DNA of 64,000 nt from Metaruminococcus_A sp003150405. Lineage in GTDB: Bacteria > Bacillota > Clostridia > Oscillospirales > Ruminococcaceae. The notes under the pieces were generated by a model. That model saw nothing but the letters and a program-made list of their open reading frames with translations. It did no database searches and was not told where the DNA came from. The position numbers and the translations under genes are program-made. How positions within the stretch are numbered: the stretch's first letter is position 1; each line of letters begins with the position of its first letter. Shown here piece by piece: positions 1-8,553 of the stretch. The stretch lies in assembly GCA_902489745.1 (NCBI GenBank), contig CABUBB010000003.1:62001-126000 (forward strand), in the 5' to 3' direction.

Positions 1-1
1 C

Positions 2-280
2 GGGTTCGCCGCCCTAGGGCTTGATACATTTCCGGTTGCCGGCGAAAAAGAGGCCGGCGACACCCTGCACCAGCTCGCGCAGACTGGGTACGGCATTATC
101 TACTTGACTGAGGCGCTGGCGGCAGGGCTGAAACAGGAAATTGAACGATACCGGGAACAGCTTCTTCCGGCAATCGTGTTGATTCCGGGCATAAACGGCA
201 ACACCGGCGAAGGGGTTGCGCAGGTGAAAAAGACGGTGGAACAGGCGGTTGGTTCCGACATCCTCTTCGGCGGAAATTAG
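2..280 (+). CDS. atpF: V-type ATP synthase subunit F (C-terminal part, cut by window edge)
   Basis: The frame is open from the first bases of the window and stops at 278-280, giving 92 visible codons; the true start lies upstream. The peptide contains GYGIIYLTE, then PAIVLIPGI and a C-terminal helix ending QAVGSDILFGGN, which fits the small Rossmann-like F subunit (about 100-110 residues) of the V/A-type rotary ATPase. Subunit F sits on the central stalk and takes part in coupling and inhibition. It is followed after 19 nt by the catalytic A subunit, then B and D, the order found in clostridial and enterococcal V-type operons, so subunits I, K, E and C should lie just outside the window. Identity is inferred from both sequence and position. 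Confidence 0.88.
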   Translation, partial: GFAALGLDTFPVAGEKEAGDTLHQLAQTGYGIIYLTEALAAGLKQEIERYREQLLPAIVLIPGINGNTGEGVAQVKKTVEQAVGSDILFGGN

Positions 281-299
281 AAAGGCGGTGGCCGTTCCA

Positions 300-2066
300 G
301 TGAGCAAGGGAACGATTAAAAAGGTGGCAGGCCCGCTGGTCATTGCAAAAGGCATGCGCGACGCGAACATGTTCGACGTTGTGCGCGTCAGCAACCAGCG
401 GCTCATCGGCGAAATCATTGAAATGCACGGGGACGAAGCCTCGGTGCAGGTTTATGAAGAAACCTCTGGGCTTGGGCCGGGTGAACCGGTGGAATCTACA
501 GGAGTTCCGCTTTCGGTGGAACTTGGGCCGGGACTTATCGCAAGTATTTACGACGGTATTCAGCGCCCGCTGGACGCCATTATGCAGGTATCCGGCAACA
601 ATCTAAAGCGCGGTGTTGAGGTCCCCTCCCTGCGGCGCGATTTGAAATGGGGATTTCATCCCACGGTACAGACTGGTGACGAGGTGGAGGGCGGCGACAT
701 CATCGGCACGGTGCAGGAAACCATTGTGGTCGAACATAAAATTATGGTGCCGGTGGGGATAAAAGGCACCGTAAAGGAAATTAAAGAAGGAGAATTCACC
801 ATAGAGGAAGTTGTGGCGGTACTGGATACCGCAAACGGTGAAATTCCCCTCACAATGGTACAGCGTTGGCCGGTCCGCAAAGGTCGGCCTTACCTGAAAA
901 AACTGCCGCCGGAGATGCCGCTCGTCACCGGGCAGCGGGTCATTGATACCTTTTTCCCCATTGCCAAAGGCGGCGTTGCGGCGGTGCCGGGCCCGTTCGG
1001 AAGCGGCAAGACGGTTATTCAGCACCAGCTTGCAAAATGGTCGGAGGCGGATATTGTCGTCTATATTGGCTGCGGGGAACGCGGCAACGAGATGACCGAC
1101 GTTCTCAACGAGTTTCCGGCGCTGAAGGACCCGAAAACCGGCCAATCACTCATGCAGCGTACCGTGCTCATTGCGAACACTTCGGATATGCCGGTTGCGG
1201 CGCGTGAGGCGTCCATTTATACCGGCATCACCATTGCGGAGTATTTTCGCGACATGGGCTATTCTGTTGCACTGATGGCGGATTCAACCTCTCGTTGGGC
1301 AGAGGCGCTGCGCGAAATGTCCGGCCGCCTGGAAGAAATGCCGGGTGAAGAGGGTTATCCTGCTTACCTCGGCAGCCGTCTGGCGCAGTTCTACGAGCGC
1401 GCGGGTTACGTCATCTCGCTTGGTAAAGAGGGGCGCGAGGGTGCTCTTTCGGTTATTGGAGCGGTTTCACCTCCGGGCGGCGATATTTCGGAGCCGGTTT
1501 CACAGGCGACACTGCGCATCGTCAAGGTATTCTGGGGGCTGGATTCGGCGCTTGCATACAAACGGCACTTTCCCGCCATCAACTGGCTCAACAGCTATTC
1601 CCTCTACCTGGACAGCATGGAAAAATGGTTCAACGAAACAGTTGCACCCGACTGGATGAAAAACCGCCAAAAGTTAATGCGTCTGCTGCAGGAAGAATCT
1701 GAGCTGGAGGAGATCGTCAAGATGGTCGGCATGGACGCCTTGTCCAACTACGATCGTCTCAAAATGGAAGCGGCGCGCTCCATTCGCGAAGACTTTCTCC
1801 ACCAGGATTCGTTCCATGAAATTGACACCTATACTTCACTGGAAAAGCAATACCGAATGAGTGAGCTGGTCATTGCGTTCTATGAACTTTCACTTGACGC
1901 ACTGAATCAGGGGGCAAATATCAACGATATTATCAGGATGGATGTACGCGAGCGCATTGGGCGCTACAAGTACACTTCAAATGAACAAGTGGAACAGGAA
2001 TATGAAAAAATCCATAGCGAACTGAATGTGGAAATTGGCAATCTGATTGGAAAGGAGGGCTTGTAA
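300..2066 (+). CDS. atpA: V-type ATP synthase catalytic subunit A
   Basis: Catalytic subunit of the V1/A1 headpiece, which hydrolyses or makes ATP coupled to proton or sodium movement. I place the start at the GTG at 300, since the family begins with a short MSKGTIKKVAGPLV-like N-terminus and AAAGGCGG lies 11 nt upstream; the longer frame from 249 would overlap subunit F. The 588-residue product has the N-terminal beta barrel, the A-specific non-homologous region (about 110-190), Walker A GPFGSGKT near residue 231, and the SRWAEALREMSGRLEEMPGEEGYP block typical of the A subunit. Length is normal. Second gene of the visible F-A-B-D operon; the B start follows the stop by 1 nt, so translation is probably coupled. 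Confidence 0.97.
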   Translation: MSKGTIKKVAGPLVIAKGMRDANMFDVVRVSNQRLIGEIIEMHGDEASVQVYEETSGLGPGEPVESTGVPLSVELGPGLIASIYDGIQRPLDAIMQVSGNNLKRGVEVPSLRRDLKWGFHPTVQTGDEVEGGDIIGTVQETIVVEHKIMVPVGIKGTVKEIKEGEFTIEEVVAVLDTANGEIPLTMVQRWPVRKGRPYLKKLPPEMPLVTGQRVIDTFFPIAKGGVAAVPGPFGSGKTVIQHQLAKWSEADIVVYIGCGERGNEMTDVLNEFPALKDPKTGQSLMQRTVLIANTSDMPVAAREASIYTGITIAEYFRDMGYSVALMADSTSRWAEALREMSGRLEEMPGEEGYPAYLGSRLAQFYERAGYVISLGKEGREGALSVIGAVSPPGGDISEPVSQATLRIVKVFWGLDSALAYKRHFPAINWLNSYSLYLDSMEKWFNETVAPDWMKNRQKLMRLLQEESELEEIVKMVGMDALSNYDRLKMEAARSIREDFLHQDSFHEIDTYTSLEKQYRMSELVIAFYELSLDALNQGANINDIIRMDVRERIGRYKYTSNEQVEQEYEKIHSELNVEIGNLIGKEGL

Positions 2067-2067
2067 T

Positions 2068-3441
2068 ATGCCAAAGGAATACCGTACCATACAGGAAGTT
2101 GCAGGCCCTCTGATGCTGGTGCGCGAGGTCACAGGCGTGCACTATGACGAACTGGGCGAAATTGAGCTTGCAAACGGCGAGGTGCGCCGCTGCAAGGTGC
2201 TGGAAATTGACGGGAGCAACGCGCTGGTACAGCTCTTTGAAAGCTCGACCGGTATTAACCTCTCGGACAGCAAGGTGCGCTTTTTGGGGCGCAGCATGGA
2301 GCTTGGTGTTTCCGAGGACATGCTGGGCCGTGTCTTTGACGGACTCGGGCGGCCTATCGACGACGGGCCGGACATTCTGCCGGAGGAACGGCGGGATATC
2401 AACGGCTTGCCGATGAATCCGGCGGCGCGCAATTACCCGGAGGAATTTATTCAGACCGGTATTTCCGCCATCGACGGGCTGAATACGCTGGTGCGTGGCC
2501 AGAAGCTGCCGATTTTCTCAGCTTCCGGTCTGCCGCACGCAAACCTAGCGGCGCAGATTGCCAGGCAGGCAAAGGTCCTGGGCACCGGGGAATCCTTTGC
2601 GGTTGTCTTTGCCGCCATGGGCATTACCTTTGAGGAATCTAACTTCTTCATCGAGAGTTTCCGGGAGACCGGGGCCATCGACCGGACCGTTTTGTTTGTC
2701 AACCTCGCGAACGATCCAGCGGTCGAACGCATTTCGACGCCGCGCATGGCGCTGACAACGGCGGAATATCTGGCGTTTGAAAAAGGGATGCATGTGCTCG
2801 TCATCCTCACCGATATCACCAACTATGCGGACGCCCTGCGCGAAATCTCGGCGGCACGCAAAGAAGTTCCAGGGCGGCGCGGCTATCCGGGTTATATGTA
2901 CACCGACCTCGCTTCGCTTTACGAGCGTGCCGGACGGCAGAAGGGAAAAAACGGAAGCATCACCATGATTCCCATCCTCACCATGCCGGAGGACGACAAG
3001 ACCCATCCGATTCCCGATCTGACCGGATACATCACCGAGGGACAGATTATTTTGAGCCGCGAGCTGTACCGCAAAGGCATTACGCCACCGATTGACGTAC
3101 TCCCCTCCCTCTCTCGTTTGAAGGATAAGGGAATTGGCGAAGGAAAAACCCGTGCCGACCACGCAAATACCATGAACCAGCTTTTTGCGGCCTATGCCCG
3201 CGGCAAAGAGGCGAAGGAGCTGATGGTCATCCTCGGCGAAGCGGCGCTCTCCGACATTGACTTAATCTATGCCAAATTCGCGGATGCTTTTGAAAACGAA
3301 TACGTCTCACAGGGCTACCTGACCAATCGGGACATCGAAGAAACGCTCACCATTGGCTGGAGACTGCTTTCCATTCTGCCGAGGAGCGAACTCAAACGGA
3401 TTAACGACAAATTTCTCGACGAGTATTACGGCAAATATTAA
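2068..3441 (+). CDS. atpB: V-type ATP synthase regulatory subunit B
   Basis: Non-catalytic nucleotide-binding subunit that alternates with A in the hexameric head. ATG at 2068 is chosen because AAAGGAGGG (2051-2059) stands 8 nt before it and the family starts MPKEYRTIQEVAGPL; an in-frame ATG at 2047 would sit inside the A gene. The 457-residue protein has the expected length and shows PGRRGYPGYMYTDLASLYERAG and the C-terminal helical domain ending in ELKRINDKFLDEYYGKY. As in other B subunits there is no canonical Walker A lysine loop. It follows subunit A with a 1-nt gap and precedes subunit D by 33 nt. Confidence 0.97.
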   Translation: MPKEYRTIQEVAGPLMLVREVTGVHYDELGEIELANGEVRRCKVLEIDGSNALVQLFESSTGINLSDSKVRFLGRSMELGVSEDMLGRVFDGLGRPIDDGPDILPEERRDINGLPMNPAARNYPEEFIQTGISAIDGLNTLVRGQKLPIFSASGLPHANLAAQIARQAKVLGTGESFAVVFAAMGITFEESNFFIESFRETGAIDRTVLFVNLANDPAVERISTPRMALTTAEYLAFEKGMHVLVILTDITNYADALREISAARKEVPGRRGYPGYMYTDLASLYERAGRQKGKNGSITMIPILTMPEDDKTHPIPDLTGYITEGQIILSRELYRKGITPPIDVLPSLSRLKDKGIGEGKTRADHANTMNQLFAAYARGKEAKELMVILGEAALSDIDLIYAKFADAFENEYVSQGYLTNRDIEETLTIGWRLLSILPRSELKRINDKFLDEYYGKY

Positions 3442-3474
3442 CCGGATTTCCGGCATGGAAAGAGGTGGATCCCT

Positions 3475-4137
3475 ATGGCGTCAACACAGGTAAACCCCAC
3501 CCGGATGGAGCTGACCCGATTGAAAAAGAAACTGGTCACCGCCACCAAGGGGCATAAACTGTTAAAAGACAAACGCGATGAACTGATGCGCCAATTTTTA
3601 ACCCTTGTTCGAGAAAATATGGCCCTGCGCAAAAAGGTAGAGGCTGGTATACACGCGGCGAACAAGAACTTTGTCATTGCCAAGGCAGGTATGTCGGAGG
3701 AAATTCTCAACACGGCGCTGATGGCCCCCAAGCAGGAGGTCACGCTGGAGGGCGGAAAGAAAAACGTCATGAGTGTGGATATTCCGGTCTTTGAATACAA
3801 AACACGGACGGCGGATCCCAACGACATTTATTCCTATGGGTTTGCGTTTACCTCAAGCGATCTGGACGGAGCTGTCAAATCGCTTGCGGACATCCTGCCG
3901 GATCTGCTGGCTCTTGCTGAGCGCGAAAAGACCTGCCAGCTCATGGCAGCGGAAATTGAAAAAACCAGGCGGCGGGTCAACGCGCTGGAGCACGTCATCA
4001 TTCCGGAGACGGAGCGGAATATCAAGTTTATTACCATGAAGCTGGATGAAAATGAACGCAGCACTCAGGTCCGGCTGATGAAGGTTAAGGATATGATGCT
4101 GGAACAGGCGCACCATTACAGTGAACGCGGTTCTTAA
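3475..4137 (+). CDS. atpD: V-type ATP synthase subunit D
   Basis: Central-stalk rotor subunit. The 220-residue product begins with a long basic helix (MASTQVNPTRMELTRLKKKL), has a middle short globular part, and ends in a second long helix; together these form the antiparallel coiled coil that goes into the A3B3 head. Length is normal for the family (about 200-220). The ATG at 3475 is preceded by GGAAAGAGGTGG at 3457-3468. It is the last gene of the operon: a strong bidirectional terminator lies 7 nt after the stop and the next gene is on the other strand. Confidence 0.95.
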   Translation: MASTQVNPTRMELTRLKKKLVTATKGHKLLKDKRDELMRQFLTLVRENMALRKKVEAGIHAANKNFVIAKAGMSEEILNTALMAPKQEVTLEGGKKNVMSVDIPVFEYKTRTADPNDIYSYGFAFTSSDLDGAVKSLADILPDLLALAEREKTCQLMAAEIEKTRRRVNALEHVIIPETERNIKFITMKLDENERSTQVRLMKVKDMMLEQAHHYSERGS

Positions 4138-4143
4138 AACCAA

Positions 4144-4180
4144 ACTAAAAAGCCACCCTTTTGAGGGTGGCTTTTTAGTT
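4144..4180. terminator. Bidirectional intrinsic terminator
   Basis: A 15-bp perfect inverted repeat (ACTAAAAAGCCACCC and its complement) with a short TTTTG loop and A/T runs on both sides. It sits between the convergent ATPase operon and the glycosyltransferase and can serve both. Confidence 0.9.
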
Positions 4181-4201
4181 TATCAATTCCATTCTAAGCA
4201 C

Positions 4202-5101
4202 CTACAGTTTTCCCAACAAATACACACAGCGTAGGGCTAATTCATCAAACAAACAGGAACGGTATTTATGCGGGTAAAACGCCTTTTTCAGACGATGGCG
4301 CGGTTCTGTAAACAGCCTAATATAGTCCCGCTGCTCTTTTGAAAGGCGACCGCTATACAATTTGGAAAACTCAAAAATTTGCTGCTTTACATTGTAAAAG
4401 TAGTTGTCGCCAAAAAACTTTTTAAACCGCCAAAGCTGGAACCGGAAGAAATTCATACCGCCGTCGCTTACATTATTCCCATGCCTGCGGTATTTGGTGG
4501 AGGGACGCGGATCATACAGCACGCGGCCCATTGCCGCACAGACGAGGTAACACCACCAATCATGCCCACAGGAGTGCCGCGGCGACGATGACACAATCAA
4601 GTCCCGCGCCGCGCGGTTAATCACAGTGTTAAAACCCAGCGGGATACAATCCACCACCGCATTGTGAAACGACGGTTCCAATTTAACCGCCTCATGATGG
4701 CGGATAAAGTTCATATCTGCATCGTAAAAATCATAATTGGTGAAATACAGCAGAGGTTCGCTGCAATGTTCCGCTTCCATCTTCTCAACCGCGCGGGACA
4801 CCTTATCCGGCAGCCAAACATCATCCTGATCGGAAAACGAGTAATAATCAGCTGGGCCACTGTGGGTAAGCAGCCAAAAAAAGCTGTCAATAAAGCCGAT
4901 GTTTCCTCCCTTCTCCAGTATAATGCGACCTGTTCGCGCGTATTCCTCCAAAACGGCGGCCGTGCCGTCGGTGGAACCATCGTCTCGTACATACAGAGTA
5001 ATGTTCGGGTAGTCCTGTGAAAGAATGCTGTTGATCTGCTCCCGGATATAGCGTTCTCCATTATACGCCGAAAGCAATACCGCTACGTGTGGCTGCTCCA
5101 T
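4202..5101 (-). CDS. Glycosyltransferase family 2 (rhamnosyltransferase-like)
   Basis: A 299-residue GT-A fold glycosyltransferase. The N-terminus shows VLLSAYNGERYIREQI, the nucleotide-sugar motif RDDGSTDGT near residue 40, and a DQDDVW metal-binding motif near residue 92; the SDQDDVWLPDK form is typical of the RfbF/RgpB-like branch that transfers rhamnose or related sugars to cell-surface polysaccharides. No membrane segments are seen, so it is probably cytosolic and acts at the inner membrane face. It is a single gene, separated from the ATPase operon by a shared terminator, with no other polysaccharide genes nearby, so the acceptor cannot be inferred. Confidence 0.85.
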   Translation of the reverse strand: MEQPHVAVLLSAYNGERYIREQINSILSQDYPNITLYVRDDGSTDGTAAVLEEYARTGRIILEKGGNIGFIDSFFWLLTHSGPADYYSFSDQDDVWLPDKVSRAVEKMEAEHCSEPLLYFTNYDFYDADMNFIRHHEAVKLEPSFHNAVVDCIPLGFNTVINRAARDLIVSSSPRHSCGHDWWCYLVCAAMGRVLYDPRPSTKYRRHGNNVSDGGMNFFRFQLWRFKKFFGDNYFYNVKQQIFEFSKLYSGRLSKEQRDYIRLFTEPRHRLKKAFYPHKYRSCLFDELALRCVYLLGKL

Positions 5102-5198
5102 TCATAGCCTCCAAATGCAAATAAACTTCCTTTTATCATATTAATGGACAAATAGAATAAATTCATTCGCATTTGGTAAAAAACAAATGAAATATTTA

Positions 5199-6644
5199 TT
5201 ATTCTGGCTGCGGCAGATTGTTTTTCTCCAACCGGCGAAGTTCCTTGTCCTTGGCGAAATAGCGCTTGGTCTCCCGCGCAATCACACCGCTGAGGAAAAT
5301 AAGGGCGACTAGGTTTGGAAGCGCCATAAGGCCGTTGAAAATATCGGCAATCACCCAGACCGCTTCAACCGTCATATACGGTCCAATGAAGATGGCGAGA
5401 ATATAAATCCAGCGATAGACCGAAACGACCTTACGCCGGCCGTTCACCAGGTACTCCAGGCAACGTTCGCTGTAATAATCCCAGCCGAGGATGGTAGTAA
5501 AGGCAAAAAAGACCAAGCAGAGCATTAAAACAAAGGAACTGACCTCTGCCGGCAGGAACGGAAGCCCCGCTTGAAAGGCGTTGGTGGTAACGGCAACCCC
5601 TTCCAGCCCAAGGTTCCAGGAACCGGTAATAACAATGCACAATCCGGTCATGGTACAGATGATAATGGTATCAATAAAGGTACCGGTCATAGACACAAGG
5701 CCCTGACGAACTGGTTCGTTGGTTTTCGCAGCCGCTGCGGCAATTGGAGCCGAGCCGAGCCCCGCCTCATTGGAAAAAATACCGCGCGCAATGCCTTTCT
5801 GCATAGCGATGATGACCGCACCGAGCGCACCGCCCGCAGCCGCGCGGAATCCGAATGCACTTTCCACGATTTCGACAATCGCCCCTGGGATTTTCTCCGC
5901 ATTGAAAATGAGAAGGAGCAGAGCAAACGCCACATAAAGTATCGACATAAACGGCACAACGACCTGCGATACATTTGCAATGCGTTTCAATCCACCGATG
6001 ATCACCAATCCCACCGCCAAAGTGAGAATTACGCCAGTGATGACAACCGTCCAGGAATAGGTACCGCCGAACAGATTTACCGTCCAGCCGTTGCCAGCGT
6101 CAAAGAAATTGTTGACTGCTGAGGAAATTCCGTTAACCTGAGTAAAGGTGCCGATGCCGAACAATCCAACGCCGACACCGAAAAAGGCAAACACCTTGGC
6201 AAGCCATTTCCACTTCGGGCCCATCCCCTTTTCAATATAGTAAAATGGGCCGCCCAGAACATGACCGTCTTTATCAATGTGACGATATTTAATGGCAAGT
6301 ACGCCTTCTGCATACTTGGTTGCCATGCCGAAAAAGGCGGCAATCCACATCCAGAACAGAGCACCTGGGCCGCCGGCAACCAGCGCGGTGGCCACGCCGA
6401 CAATATTCCCGGTGCCAATGGTTGCCGAAAGCGCTGTGCAGAGCGCACCGAAGCTTGAAACCTCGCCGGTACCGCCCTCTTCATTTTTCACCATGAATTT
6501 AAGCGCGCGCGGCAGGTGCCGGAGTTGGAGACACCGCACCCTTATGGTCAGATAAATACCTACCGCAAGAATAAGCACGATGAGTGGAATGCCCCAGACC
6601 TGATCATCCACCCATTTTAACGCTGCTGTTAGTTGATCCCACAT
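5199..6644 (-). CDS. Alanine or glycine:cation symporter (AGCS family)
   Basis: Sodium-coupled amino-acid importer with about ten membrane segments. Family signatures are visible: ATKYAEGVLAIKYR and the hallmark SNEAGLGSAPIAAAAAKT. I prefer the ATG at 6644 (481 residues): on the minus strand AAGAGG lies 10 nt before it, while the ATG at 6653 is only 1-2 nt from that site. A single glycine riboswitch aptamer with an intrinsic terminator lies in the leader, and a TTGCTT-17-TAAAAT promoter stands before it, so the substrate is most likely glycine (inference from the riboswitch, not from the protein). In frame, the open reading extends to 6950, but that part is the riboswitch and is not coding. 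Confidence 0.93.
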   Translation of the reverse strand: MWDQLTAALKWVDDQVWGIPLIVLILAVGIYLTIRVRCLQLRHLPRALKFMVKNEEGGTGEVSSFGALCTALSATIGTGNIVGVATALVAGGPGALFWMWIAAFFGMATKYAEGVLAIKYRHIDKDGHVLGGPFYYIEKGMGPKWKWLAKVFAFFGVGVGLFGIGTFTQVNGISSAVNNFFDAGNGWTVNLFGGTYSWTVVITGVILTLAVGLVIIGGLKRIANVSQVVVPFMSILYVAFALLLLIFNAEKIPGAIVEIVESAFGFRAAAGGALGAVIIAMQKGIARGIFSNEAGLGSAPIAAAAAKTNEPVRQGLVSMTGTFIDTIIICTMTGLCIVITGSWNLGLEGVAVTTNAFQAGLPFLPAEVSSFVLMLCLVFFAFTTILGWDYYSERCLEYLVNGRRKVVSVYRWIYILAIFIGPYMTVEAVWVIADIFNGLMALPNLVALIFLSGVIARETKRYFAKDKELRRLEKNNLPQPE

Positions 6645-6724
6645 GTTTTCCATTCCTCTTTTCCTGTTATTGGGCGGACGTATCCTGACAAGATTTGTCC
6701 GCCATATGCTGCTCATAAACGGCA

Positions 6725-6754
6725 ACAAAAAAACCGAAATACAAGATTTCGGTT
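6725..6754 (-). terminator. Intrinsic terminator of the glycine riboswitch (expression platform)
   Basis: On the minus strand AACCGAAAT pairs with ATTTCGGTT around a CTTGT loop, followed by seven T. The 5' arm carries ACCGAA, which can instead pair with TTCGGT at 6863-6868 flanking the aptamer, giving an antiterminator. Confidence 0.85.
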
Positions 6755-6783
6755 CCAGAGAAAAGACAAAAGCGTTCAATTTG

Positions 6784-6861
6784 CTCTGTCCTTTTGCCTG
6801 AGAGATAGGCAGGAGCCAGCCTGCCGTACACCTTCGGCGCCCATAACGGGACTCTCCAGAG
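6784..6861 (-). promoter_or_regulatory. Glycine riboswitch (gcvT type, single aptamer)
   Basis: Read on the minus strand the element has the gcvT aptamer core: CTCTGGAGAG, then GGGCGCCGAAGG, and then CTCTCAGGCAAAAGGACAGAG broken at positions 6784-6804. The closing P1 helix is CTCTG (6857-6861) with CAGAG (6784-6788). Only one full aptamer is seen. It is followed by a terminator before the AGCS symporter. In known single-aptamer forms upstream of AGCS genes, glycine controls transporter expression; with the antiterminator pairing seen here I would predict an ON switch. Confidence 0.9.
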
Positions 6862-6897
6862 TACCGAACCATCCATATAGAATGGTATAGTGTTATT

Positions 6898-6926
6898 ATT
6901 TTAACACATTTGCGTATCAGAAGCAA
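6898..6926 (-). promoter_or_regulatory. Promoter for the riboswitch-AGCS transcript
   Basis: Minus strand TTGCTT (6921-6926), 17-bp spacer, TAAAAT (6898-6903). Placed correctly just upstream of the riboswitch. Confidence 0.55.
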
Positions 6927-7133
6927 CGCTCCTTCGACACTTTGAGGCATTATTTTTTGGCATGGGGCGGCTGTTTACAAACATATACCAGCTTGGGTAA
7001 TCAACAGTATTTTAAATCGAAACTGCGCAGACGGATTTGTGGTGTTTTTTTACAGGGGTGTTTCTGTTGGGTTGGGCAATGTTACAAAAAAGCGCCGCAC
7101 GGTTGCTTTTCCTCTGTCAAGGGCTTAATTTGT

Positions 7134-7176
7134 AGCAAACAGCGCCTTGAACATAATGCTCAAGGCGCTGTTTGCT
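7134..7176. repeat. Perfect 17-bp inverted repeat (hairpin)
   Basis: AGCAAACAGCGCCTTGA and its exact complement around a 9-nt loop. No T-run follows on either strand, so it is not a textbook terminator. The stretch 6645-7390 otherwise holds the riboswitch region and the promoter of the next gene; I see no coding region. Confidence 0.6.
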
Positions 7177-7255
7177 TGCATCTATATGGTCGGTATTCAC
7201 AAAATATTTCGATAATTTTTATTGGTTATATTATATAATAATTACCTTAATATTG

Positions 7256-7284
7256 TTGATATTATTATACATCTATGGTATAAT
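7256..7284 (+). promoter_or_regulatory. Strong promoter of the secreted-protein cassette
   Basis: TTGATA (7256-7261), 17-bp spacer, perfect TATAAT (7279-7284). The expected transcript starts near 7291 and carries an SD-like GGAAGGAG (7301-7308) well upstream of the gene at 7391. Confidence 0.75.
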
Positions 7285-7390
7285 TCAATTAACAAATATT
7301 GGAAGGAGATGCCCGTGCAGCATTGAATATCGCCTCAATACCCTTTCCCCAGTGCATTGACCCAAATGTGAAAACAAAGGAGAGGTAAAC

Positions 7391-8086
7391 ATGAAAAAGC
7401 GGTTTCGTAGAATCACATCAGCACTCTTGTCAGCGGCCTTGATGTTCGGCTGCGTTGGTTTTTCAGCTTCGGCGGAGCAATCCAATTTGTCGCCGGATGA
7501 GCAGTACATCGCCATGATGGAGGCTACTGACTGGGGGCTTTATGACAATCATGCAATCAACGTACAGCGGGCACAGATACCGGATTATCTTCTCAATCAA
7601 ATGACAACGGAACAGCTTGTCAACGCGGTTTTACACTACCCATACCTGATTGATATTATGGCCTATGATTCATACGAGATGGCTTTTAAGGATGTTTCTC
7701 AACATTTTAATGGTCTGTTAGAACTTCTGGTTCGGGAGGATGGAGCACAAAAATTGCTGGAAAGAATGCAACAAATATCAATTCCCGGCGATATTGTAAC
7801 TACTCATTCTACAAATGTTGACCCACAAGCACATTTAGAAATTATGTTTTTGGATATTCTGTCTGCCCAGCCTGAATTTTTGAATCAATTGGATCAAGAA
7901 GAATACGACGAATTGATTCAAACCGTTGATGAAAAGGCAGAAGAAAAATTAGCAAGCCCCAATTATGGTCAGGCCGAGGCATATTTGTTTTACACAGTTG
8001 CCAATGAACAGATTTCCACTTATGCCGATCGAACGCCTTATACTATTACTACGCCAAGCGGCCGTACCGTTTCAGTTTTAAAATAG
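7391..8086 (+). CDS. Secreted protein, N-terminal part, interrupted by an amber codon
   Basis: I do not recognise the family. The 231-residue product starts with a clear Sec signal peptide (MKKRFRRITSALLSAALMFG, cleavage after SASA near residue 28) and continues as a helical, acidic domain. It stops at TAG 8084-8086, and the same frame then runs on to 8479. The decayed homologue at 24233-25301 reads through this point, with a tryptophan codon (TGG) aligned to the TAG, so the two open pieces here are most likely one gene broken by one substitution. SD: AAAGGAGAGG at 7376-7385. The piece alone would be a secreted protein without the C-terminal NCHSYAW domain. Alternatives are a real two-gene arrangement or stop readthrough. 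Confidence 0.75.
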   Translation: MKKRFRRITSALLSAALMFGCVGFSASAEQSNLSPDEQYIAMMEATDWGLYDNHAINVQRAQIPDYLLNQMTTEQLVNAVLHYPYLIDIMAYDSYEMAFKDVSQHFNGLLELLVREDGAQKLLERMQQISIPGDIVTTHSTNVDPQAHLEIMFLDILSAQPEFLNQLDQEEYDELIQTVDEKAEEKLASPNYGQAEAYLFYTVANEQISTYADRTPYTITTPSGRTVSVLK

Positions 8087-8104
8087 AACCCGGAATCACC
8101 GGAT

Positions 8105-8479
8105 ATGTCTCAAACAACAAAGGATAATCTAAGAAACGAATATTTAAGAAAATATCCTAATTCCATACTTAGGCGTGAAGCTTCTTATAAGTATAACTGT
8201 CATTCTTACGCATGGTATAGCCAGTCTTGGGGAAATGATATCTGGATGGAGAGCCCTTCACAATACATGAAAGATCCTTATTATACTCAGGTTTCTTCAT
8301 CCAGAGCTGGTGCTAGAATATACTATGTTGGCAAGCACACTGGAATTGTTGAAGCGGATGGTTCAAGAGTAACTTCAAAATGGGGTGATGGACCGCTGTT
8401 TTCACATTCAAGACAGAATTGTCCTTATTATCATACGAGCACCGGAGGAATCACTCAAATTCAATATTGGATTCATTAG
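8105..8479 (+). CDS. C-terminal NCHSYAW domain (probably second half of the gene at 7391)
   Basis: In frame with the preceding gene and separated from it by TAG plus six codons. It has no convincing ribosome site and no signal peptide, so by itself it would be cytosolic, against the extracellular nature of its homologue. The domain contains YKYNCHSYAWYSQS, then KHTGIVEADGSRVTSKWG and a final H-rich stretch. The order Cys, then His in a HxGIV strand, then a polar SKWG resembles papain-like NlpC/P60 or amidase folds; this is my inference from motif order, not a confirmed family. A perfect terminator follows at 8504-8536. Confidence 0.6.
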   Translation: MSQTTKDNLRNEYLRKYPNSILRREASYKYNCHSYAWYSQSWGNDIWMESPSQYMKDPYYTQVSSSRAGARIYYVGKHTGIVEADGSRVTSKWGDGPLFSHSRQNCPYYHTSTGGITQIQYWIH

Positions 8480-8503
8480 TTTGCTTCATTCATACCAGTA
8501 ATA

Positions 8504-8536
8504 AAAAGGGGGACAGGGTACTCCTGTCCCCCTTTT
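8504..8536 (+). terminator. Intrinsic terminator
   Basis: AAAAGGGGGACAGG pairs with CCTGTCCCCCTTTT around a 5-nt loop. It separates the NCHSYAW gene from the anchored proteins downstream, so these may depend on read-through or a separate start. Confidence 0.85.
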
Positions 8537-8553
8537 CATATTAGGAGGTATTC

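Noticed and set aside
6653..6950. N-terminal extension of the AGCS frame
   Set aside because: It translates the riboswitch and terminator, which are non-coding; the family N-terminus starts near 6644.
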